The translations under genes and the position numbers were made by a program. From the NCBI GenBank assembly GCA_013329455.1, contig DUKF01000124.1, forward strand, positions 4,420-14,522: a stretch of 10,103 nt of DNA, given 5' to 3'. The notes beneath the pieces are model-generated. The model was not told where the DNA came from. It saw only the letters and a list, made by a program, of their open reading frames with translations, and did not search any database. This stretch comes from Methanotrichaceae archaeon (GTDB taxonomy: Archaea > Halobacteriota > Methanosarcinia > Methanotrichales > Methanotrichaceae). Below are positions 5,677 to 10,103 of this stretch, one piece after another (within the stretch, counting starts at the first letter, position 1; the number at the start of each line of letters is the position of its first letter).

Positions 5677-7056
5677 TTATTTAGCGCCTTTTTCTGATCG
5701 GATTTCGCCTTCGCCAAGTTTTGTGGAACCCTGCATATCGTCCTTCTTAAGCTTTTGTCCTTTATACTCTCGCCACTTGAAAATAGATCGTTTTGCGATC
5801 TCCGGAAGCTTATGCATGCTCTCCGCGTCCTTTACCACATAATCCATGGCACCAGACTTGAAGGCTTGAACTGCGATCTTCTCCGAGCCAAACCCGGTGA
5901 GTATTATCAGAGGAAAACCCACTTCCAGTGGACTCTCCGCATTCCCTGCCAGATCCAAGCCGCGGCCGTCCGGAAGAAGATAGTCTGCAATGATCAGAAA
6001 CGATCTGTCTTTATTGTCCTCGACCCACCTCAACGCATCCCGAAGATTCATAACGTGATTGATATCCAATTTTGAATTGCTTTCGTAGAACAACCGGCGA
6101 ATAAAAGCAGCATGGGCCACATTATCCTCGACGAGCATGATGGTATCGACCTCTGCAGGGCTTGATTCTTGTCCTTTGTACGGGACCACAGCTGTCTCAT
6201 CGAAGTACGAAAGTTTTTGCGATAACGACACTGCCATCAGCTCCTGCTCATCGACATCCGAAGAGTTCGCAGAATAATATTCGAATAGCTGCATACCCCA
6301 AGTAACCGCACATTCTCCGATGTAAATCGTTCCGCATCCGACATCATAGACCCCGTCATGCCTCCAGAGCCCCAGGTAAACAAAAGATTCGGTGACTATT
6401 AGAGCGAACTTTATATCGTCGGTGGATAGATGTAACTTGAAATTCTCGAATTTGAGCGACTTCTTAAATTCAGGTGCTAGCATGCCGTCTTCGTTGAGAA
6501 GAGTTCCTGCAACTTTATCCGTTATTAACAGATCTACATGGCTTCCTTTTCTGAGGGCGTTTATAAATATGTCTGACTCTTTGGGAAATATCAAGACTGG
6601 TAAAATTGCGTGAATTTTCTTTGACTTGGACAGCATCGATACCAGGCTCTCATGGCACTTCAACGGCGTGGAGGGATCTGAGCATATAATCTCCGACTGA
6701 AAAAGCATGCTCAACCTGTCCAATATGTCTGGAGGTATGCTGCTTATGTCATGGTTCAGCCAAAAATCGGGGTTCGTCTCCAGATTCTCAAAGACACTTA
6801 TAACATTGTCTAAAACGCTCGTTTTTATTTTGCCAAGATTGGTCAGCTTATAACCATATCGATCTTTGGTGATTAGATCAGAATCACTCATATCCTTGAT
6901 CGCGTGCAGAATGGTGGTGTTTCTGCCGCCCAATTCTTTCTGCAAATCATTTATATCTTTTTCATCGTTTTTTAAACAAAGTAAAATATTCATTCTTAAC
7001 TCTGAACTTGCGAACGCTTTGACTTGCTTTACCAGATCTCTTTCGTCCATGTCCAT
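5677..7056 (-). CDS. FilR1-like response regulator: winged helix - DUF1724 middle domain - C-terminal receiver
   Basis: This 459-residue protein is probably the DNA-binding partner of the kinase encoded opposite. Residues 10-85 form an ArsR/TrmB-like winged helix (SSELRMNILLCLKNDEKDIN at the start, a wing near DRYGYKLTNLG). Residues about 110-265 match the methanogen domain called DUF1724 or FilR1 middle domain (ILPVLIFPKE, VDLLITDKVAGTLL, LIVTESFVYLGLW). Residues 303-425 are a complete receiver: acidic pair E310/D311, phosphoacceptor D358 (IIADYLLPDG), T387 and K409. The receiver at the C-terminus reverses the usual bacterial order. The start is ATG 7054-7056, with a second ATG two codons inside; no good ribosome binding site precedes either. 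Base composition is more AT-rich than in the kinase or metG. The final 30 residues are charged and look disordered. Its promoter region carries an inverted repeat over the TATA box. Confidence 0.9.
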   Translation of the reverse strand: MDMDERDLVKQVKAFASSELRMNILLCLKNDEKDINDLQKELGGRNTTILHAIKDMSDSDLITKDRYGYKLTNLGKIKTSVLDNVISVFENLETNPDFWLNHDISSIPPDILDRLSMLFQSEIICSDPSTPLKCHESLVSMLSKSKKIHAILPVLIFPKESDIFINALRKGSHVDLLITDKVAGTLLNEDGMLAPEFKKSLKFENFKLHLSTDDIKFALIVTESFVYLGLWRHDGVYDVGCGTIYIGECAVTWGMQLFEYYSANSSDVDEQELMAVSLSQKLSYFDETAVVPYKGQESSPAEVDTIMLVEDNVAHAAFIRRLFYESNSKLDINHVMNLRDALRWVEDNKDRSFLIIADYLLPDGRGLDLAGNAESPLEVGFPLIILTGFGSEKIAVQAFKSGAMDYVVKDAESMHKLPEIAKRSIFKWREYKGQKLKKDDMQGSTKLGEGEIRSEKGAK

Positions 7057-7133
7057 ACGTTCCCGCGTTATTATTAGCTCTCAACTTTGAGGATTTGTGA
7101 AAACCTAATCGTAAATTAGAATTACATAATCAG

Positions 7134-7164
7134 CTTACTTATATGCAGGCAAACATATAGTAAG
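7134..7164. promoter_or_regulatory. Inverted-repeat operator candidate over the TATA box
   Basis: CTTACTTATATG (7134-7145) and CATATAGTAAG (7154-7164) are inverted copies with a single extra T, separated by 8 bases. The left arm contains the TATA box of the regulator gene on the minus strand, so a dimer bound here would compete with TBP. A winged-helix autoregulator such as the gene's own product is the obvious candidate ligand. A second, weaker palindrome (CTAAT-N5-ATTAG, 7105-7119) lies around the expected start site. Confidence 0.5.
7138..7145 (-). promoter_or_regulatory. TATA box for the FilR1-like gene
   Basis: On the minus strand this reads CATATAAG, a good archaeal TATA element. A start site about 25 bases downstream (near 7112-7115) would give a leader of roughly 55 bases before ATG 7056. 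No transcription data are visible here. Confidence 0.5.
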
Positions 7165-7561
7165 AATGAACGGTTTCGCGGATCCTCCATTGCAACTGGC
7201 GGATCTTATGCATTTTGGCATTTAAGTAATTTGCTCTGACTTGCCAATTGTTCGGAAATCTTGTTCTCTTATCCAGTGCTCAATTCGGTTTCTCGATGAA
7301 GTTGCAGTTTACAGGACAGGCGGTTTCTCGCCTCGACCAAAGGACCAAAGCACCCCGCCTTCTTGACCAAAGCCGCAGCCCTAGCTGAACCTCGACTCGC
7401 AGCCCAATGTGCTGAGCGCGTCGGCCGCAGCACCGGGCCCGATCACATTCGCATCCGAACGCCTCGCGAGAAAGGATCCCTCCGGGCCCCGGCAGATTTA
7501 GGAGGAAACAGAGGGCATCTTTGGACCGCTGTCCTCATCCGCAGACTGACGTGCTCGATAG
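7165..7561. other. Long non-coding gap upstream of metG
   Basis: About 400 bases have no gene I can support. A frame on the plus strand is open from 7363 to 7611, but it has only a TTG start, no binding site, runs across the metG promoter and resembles nothing I know. The left part contains a possible transposase scar on the minus strand (about 7240-7303). A short hairpin GGCG-GTTTCT-CGCC lies near 7319-7332. The sequence changes from AT-rich on the left to GC-rich on the right. Confidence 0.5.
7240..7303 (-). pseudogene. Possible transposase C-terminal scar
   Basis: The minus strand reads NFIEKPN, a TGA, then ALDKRT. DDE transposases and integrases commonly end with a motif like NFxRPHxALxxKTP, so this could be the last piece of an insertion sequence with a stop at the variable position. 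The match is short, no terminal repeats or catalytic residues are present, and chance similarity is possible. Confidence 0.15.
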
Positions 7562-7581
7562 CATCTCTTTTTTTTGAGATG
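7562..7581. promoter_or_regulatory. CATCTC-T8-GAGATG inverted repeat upstream of metG
   Basis: A perfect 6-bp inverted repeat encloses a run of eight T residues and ends 7 bases before the presumed metG TATA box. As DNA it resembles an operator next to the core promoter; as RNA on the opposite strand it would be a small hairpin with an A8 loop. It is too short to be sure of a role. Confidence 0.35.
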
Positions 7582-7583
7582 GG

Positions 7584-7594
7584 AAACGTATATC
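7584..7594 (+). promoter_or_regulatory. BRE/TATA candidate for metG
   Basis: AAACGTATATC combines a purine-rich BRE-like stretch with a TATA-like core at 7589-7594. A start site about 25 bases later would fall near 7615-7619, just in front of the AAGGTG ribosome binding site, giving a very short leader. It is the best-placed candidate. Confidence 0.4.
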
Positions 7595-7617
7595 TGGAAG
7601 TTTGGGCATAGCCTCAC

Positions 7618-7623
7618 AAGGTG
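7618..7623 (+). promoter_or_regulatory. metG: Ribosome binding site deciding the metG start
   Basis: AAGGTG lies 7 bases before TTG 7631. It selects this start over the TTG at 7574, which would add 19 residues (with [15 protein letters not shown]) not expected in front of the [10 protein letters not shown] core and would read through the promoter. Confidence 0.65.
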
Positions 7624-7630
7624 TTCTTAT

Positions 7631-9655
7631 TTGCCTTCATCCGAACTTCCCACACTCATAACTTGCGGACTGCCCTACGCCAACGGCCCCTGTCACATCG
7701 GGCACCTGAGGACCTACGTGCCCGCCGACATCTACGTTAGGGGGCTCAAGAAGATGGGAAAAGACCCCATCTTCATCTGCGGATCCGACTCCCACGGGAC
7801 CCCCATCGTCGTCAATGCCGAGGAGAGGGGGACGACCCCCACGGAGCTTGTGACGAAGTATCACGACCATTTCGACGACGTCTTCAAGCGCATGGAGGTG
7901 GAGTTCGATTATTTCGGAAACACCGACGACCCCTCCAACCACAGCCGGACCCAGTCGATTGTCGAATCCCTGATGAACGAGGGGTACGTCTACCCCCAGG
8001 AGATCCAGCTCGCATACTGTCCCTCCTGCGACCGCTTCCTTCCCGATAGATACGTCGAGGGAACCTGCCCCTACTGCAAGTCCCCTGCTAGAGGCGACGA
8101 GTGCGACCAGGGATGCGGCCGCCACCTCGAGCCCGGCGAGATCACCGAGCCCCTCTGCAAGATCTGCGGAGGCGAGGCGGAGTACCGAACCCAGAAACAT
8201 TACTTCTTCAGGCTCTCGGCCTTCAGCGATTTTCTCATCGACTATCTAGAAGGGCTGGGGGGCACCTCGAACGCCAGAAACTACGCCCTCGAGTGGGTCA
8301 AGCAGGAGCTGAAAGACTGGTGCATCACCCGAAACCTCGAATGGGGCGTCAAGTTCCCCGGCCAGGAGAAGCTTGTCGTCTACGTCTGGGTCGACGCGCC
8401 CATCGGCTACATATCCTTCACAGAGGAGTGGGCGAAGCGATCCGGAGGCGACTGGGAGAGCTACTGGAAAAATCCCTCGAGGATCGTCCACTTCATCGGA
8501 GGCGACATCGTATACCACCACTGTATATTCTGGCCTGCGATGTTGAAAGGGGCGAGCTACACTCTCCCGAGCGCCGTCGTCGCGAGCGGGATGCTCAAGA
8601 TCGATAACAAGACCTTCTCCAAGAGCAGGGGTTACGTCGTCTGGGTAATCGATGACTACCTCGAAAAGGGGCTTCACCCCGATCTTCTGCGGTACTACCT
8701 CGCCTCCTACACATCCCACACCAAGGAGCTGAACTTCTCCTGGACGATCTTCGGGGAAAAGGTGAACGGCGAGCTGGTGGGGGCTCTGGGCAACTTCGTC
8801 AACAGGGCCGTCACCTTCACCTCCAAGAACTTTGATCGGTCCGTCCCCGAGGGTGACCTCGATCCAAAGGTCACTTCCAAGATCGAGGCGACCCTCGCTG
8901 AGGTGAAGGCGGCCCTCGAGGATTACGAGTTCAAGAAGCTGGTCGACGGCGCTATGTCTCTGGCGGACTATGGGAACACATACTTCCAGGCGAACGAGCC
9001 CTGGAAGCTCGCCAAGACCGATCGGGCCAAGTGCGGCGCCGTCTTGAGAAACTGTCTCCAGATCGCGAAGGCCCTGGCGATCATGCTCCAGCCGGTGATG
9101 CCGGCCGCAATGGAGTCAGCCTGGAAGCAGCTGGGCCTCGAGGGGACCGCGGCTGACGCCCTCTTCGACGATGCCCTCGTTCCCATAGAGGCGGGAAGAA
9201 GGCTAGGAGTTCCAGAGCACATCTTCAAGAAGATGGACGACTCAATGGTATCGGAACTGGACGAAGTATTCAGGGAGAGGATAGCGAGCCTTGAAGCGAA
9301 AGAGGGAAAGAAGAAGGGTGAAGAGAAGATGAGCACCATAAAGTTTGAAGATTTCAAGAACCTCGACATCAGAATCGGAGAGGTGTTGGCGGCAGAGAGG
9401 ATCAAAGGCTCAGACAAGCTCCTCCGCCTGATGGTCGATATAGGGTCCGAGGAGAGGCAGATAGTAGCAGGGATCGCCCAGACCCACAGTCCCGAGGATC
9501 TGGTTGGACGAAATATTGTCGTCCTCGCCAACCTGGAGCCTGCCAAGCTCTTCGGCGTCGAGTCCCAGGGGATGCTTCTTGCCGCCGACCTGGGAGACTC
9601 CGCGGTCCTGCTCACCCCGGAGAAGGCGGCACCCCCGGGGTCCAAGATCCGCTGA
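7631..9655 (+). CDS. metG: Methionyl-tRNA synthetase with fused C-terminal tRNA-binding domain
   Basis: This class I synthetase charges tRNA-Met (initiator and elongator) with methionine in the cytoplasm. From TTG 7631 it has 674 residues. The Rossmann core starts at about residue 9 ([10 protein letters not shown]) with HIGH at 22-25. The connective insertion has two zinc knuckles: C130/C133 with C146/C149, and C158/C162 with C176/C179. The KMSKS loop is KTFSKS at 327-332. An anticodon-binding helical domain covers about 380-540. After a lysine/glutamate linker (555-566), an OB-fold tRNA-binding domain of EMAP II/Arc1p type fills 567-674 ([11 protein letters not shown], then [11 protein letters not shown]). 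In several other archaea this domain is a separate MetRS-beta protein. A strong Shine-Dalgarno sequence precedes M567. Codon use is GC-rich, as in cbf5. A stem-loop follows the stop. Confidence 0.96.
   Translation: MPSSELPTLITCGLPYANGPCHIGHLRTYVPADIYVRGLKKMGKDPIFICGSDSHGTPIVVNAEERGTTPTELVTKYHDHFDDVFKRMEVEFDYFGNTDDPSNHSRTQSIVESLMNEGYVYPQEIQLAYCPSCDRFLPDRYVEGTCPYCKSPARGDECDQGCGRHLEPGEITEPLCKICGGEAEYRTQKHYFFRLSAFSDFLIDYLEGLGGTSNARNYALEWVKQELKDWCITRNLEWGVKFPGQEKLVVYVWVDAPIGYISFTEEWAKRSGGDWESYWKNPSRIVHFIGGDIVYHHCIFWPAMLKGASYTLPSAVVASGMLKIDNKTFSKSRGYVVWVIDDYLEKGLHPDLLRYYLASYTSHTKELNFSWTIFGEKVNGELVGALGNFVNRAVTFTSKNFDRSVPEGDLDPKVTSKIEATLAEVKAALEDYEFKKLVDGAMSLADYGNTYFQANEPWKLAKTDRAKCGAVLRNCLQIAKALAIMLQPVMPAAMESAWKQLGLEGTAADALFDDALVPIEAGRRLGVPEHIFKKMDDSMVSELDEVFRERIASLEAKEGKKKGEEKMSTIKFEDFKNLDIRIGEVLAAERIKGSDKLLRLMVDIGSEERQIVAGIAQTHSPEDLVGRNIVVLANLEPAKLFGVESQGMLLAADLGDSAVLLTPEKAAPPGSKIR
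9316..9331 (+). promoter_or_regulatory. Internal Shine-Dalgarno and ATG in metG
   Basis: GGGTGA (9316-9321) lies exactly 7 bases before ATG 9329, in frame with metG. It is at the junction between the charged linker and the tRNA-binding domain. Initiation here would yield a free 108-residue domain (9329-9655) equal to the stand-alone MetRS-beta of other archaea. That the domain starts with [11 protein letters not shown], as a stand-alone protein would, supports a former or present start. Confidence 0.4.
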
Positions 9656-9663
9656 AGTCGCCA

Positions 9664-9710
9664 GATCGGTCGGGAACGGGTCGATCCCGATTCGAGATTC
9701 CCGACCGATC
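9664..9710 (+). terminator. Strong stem-loop after metG
   Basis: GATCGGTCGGGAA (9664-9676) and TTCCCGACCGATC (9698-9710) form a perfect 13-bp stem starting 8 bases after the metG stop. Its 21-base loop can hold a nested CGGG/CCCG hairpin (9677-9680 with 9686-9689). There is no T-run behind it, so it may protect the 3' end or assist termination rather than be an intrinsic terminator. Confidence 0.65.
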
Positions 9711-9788
9711 CAAAGTTTCCGATCCTTCACAGGTCGAACGTATCGAGAGAATAGATCGGCTAAAGGCTGTACGAGATGAACATCCACC

Positions 9789-9798
9789 AAAAAATTTA
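9789..9798 (+). promoter_or_regulatory. AT-rich promoter candidate for atwA
   Basis: AAAAAATTTA is the only clear AT-rich block between the metG stem-loop and the next start. A start site about 25 bases on (near 9820) would leave a short leader containing the GGAGGT ribosome binding site at 9834-9839. Confidence 0.35.
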
Positions 9799-9846
9799 CG
9801 TCAAATTCCAGATTTGCAGAGATGAAAAGATGAGGAGGTCCTGATA

Positions 9847-10103
9847 TTGATCAAGGTTGAGAACTTATCCAAAGTCTACCAGCTCAAAGATCACCAAGTG
9901 GAGGCCCTGAAAGGGGTGAGCTTCACCGCCAAAGAGGGCGAGATCCTGGGAATTGTGGGAAAAAGCGGCAGTGGCAAGAGCACACTCATGAAGATCCTGC
10001 GCGGCGTTGAGACCTTCGACTCCGGCCGGATCGAGATAGACGGCCTCGAGATCACGTCCGACTCAGAGCCGGAGATTATGCACAAACAAAGGCAAGTCAC
10101 CGC
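9847..10103 (+). CDS. atwA: Methyl-coenzyme M reductase system component A2 (ABC ATPase), 5' end only
   Basis: The visible 85 residues are the beginning of an ABC-type ATPase. MIKVENLSKVYQ opens the domain and the Walker A motif GKSGSGKST is at residues 38-46. The following ILRGVETFDSGRIEIDGLEI is typical of AtwA (component A2), the ATP-hydrolysing factor that takes part in reductive activation of methyl-coenzyme M reductase. AtwA normally has two fused ATPase halves; only the first half of the first one lies in the window. The start is TTG 9847, supported by GGAGGT at 9834-9839 with 7 bases of spacing. No membrane partner is visible. A different soluble ABC ATPase cannot be excluded until the second half is seen, but LRGVExFDxG strongly favours A2. 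Confidence 0.75.
   Translation, partial: MIKVENLSKVYQLKDHQVEALKGVSFTAKEGEILGIVGKSGSGKSTLMKILRGVETFDSGRIEIDGLEITSDSEPEIMHKQRQVT

Noticed and set aside
7363..7611. 82-codon plus-strand frame with a TTG start upstream of metG
   Set aside because: It has no ribosome binding site, no recognisable motif, an arginine/alanine-rich shadow-like product, and it crosses the metG promoter and T8 repeat.
7574..7630. Extended N-terminus for metG from TTG 7574
   Set aside because: The 19 extra residues are not expected before the [10 protein letters not shown] core, there is no binding site upstream, and AAGGTG with ideal spacing marks TTG 7631 instead.
7637..8200. 187-codon open frame on the minus strand opposite the metG 5' part
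   Set aside because: It mirrors the codon pattern of GC-rich metG, has a low-complexity V/G/L-rich product without motifs and no ribosome binding site. metG is certain on the other strand.
9823..9845. Tiny upstream open frames (ATGAAAAGATGA; ATG AGG AGG TCC TGA) before atwA
   Set aside because: They consist of the Shine-Dalgarno region itself and are 3-4 codons long; there is no evidence they are translated.

Overview
The window looks like chromosomal DNA from an acetate-using methanogen, most likely Methanothrix (formerly Methanosaeta). The evidence is an archaeal cmk-cbf5 pair, an archaeal-type methionyl-tRNA synthetase, a probable atwA gene (methyl-coenzyme M reductase activation component A2, methanogen-specific) at the right edge, TTG starts preceded by GGAGGT/GGTG Shine-Dalgarno sites, and a tRNA-Ser with no encoded CCA and what looks like a tiny intron. 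The housekeeping genes are GC-rich, which suits the M. harundinacea side of the genus; this is an inference, not an identification.

Layout. Positions 1-147 hold the 3' end of cytidylate kinase, overlapped by cbf5 (125-1123), the H/ACA RNP pseudouridine synthase. Four bases after the cbf5 stop comes tRNA-Ser(GGA) (1128-1223), with a 12-nt insertion in its anticodon loop. Positions 1224-2944 look like accessory sequence. A NapH-type membrane iron-sulfur protein (1540-2277), visibly AT-richer than its neighbours, sits between two copies of what reads as the extreme C-terminus of a type I restriction specificity subunit (HsdS; 1349-1465 and 2335-2511). The second scar runs into a cluster of four alternating palindromic 16-mers (2456-2590) that form one long and one short hairpin. 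After that comes a broken small gene (2617-2916) resembling an uncharacterised family often seen in defence islands. This stretch is best read as a decayed restriction/defence locus.

Positions 2945-7056 hold a convergent two-component pair. One gene is a membrane histidine kinase (CHASE4-HAMP-PAS-GAF-HisKA-HATPase). Opposite it is a regulator with an N-terminal winged helix, a FilR1/DUF1724-type middle domain and a C-terminal receiver. These are the family components of the FilI/FilR system reported to link carboxyl-acyl-homoserine-lactone signalling to methanogenesis in Methanosaeta harundinacea. The promoter of the regulator carries an inverted repeat over its TATA box, which suggests autoregulation or regulation by a partner.

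Positions 7057-7630 are a long non-coding gap holding both promoters and possibly a transposase scar. Then come metG (7631-9655) with a fused C-terminal tRNA-binding domain and a well-placed internal start site, a strong 3' stem-loop, and the beginning of atwA (9847 to the edge). The translation and RNA-modification genes are ordinary for the lineage. The points most worth a second look are the FilI/FilR1-like pair with its operator, the scarred defence region with the palindrome cluster, the unusual tRNA intron and the internal start in metG.
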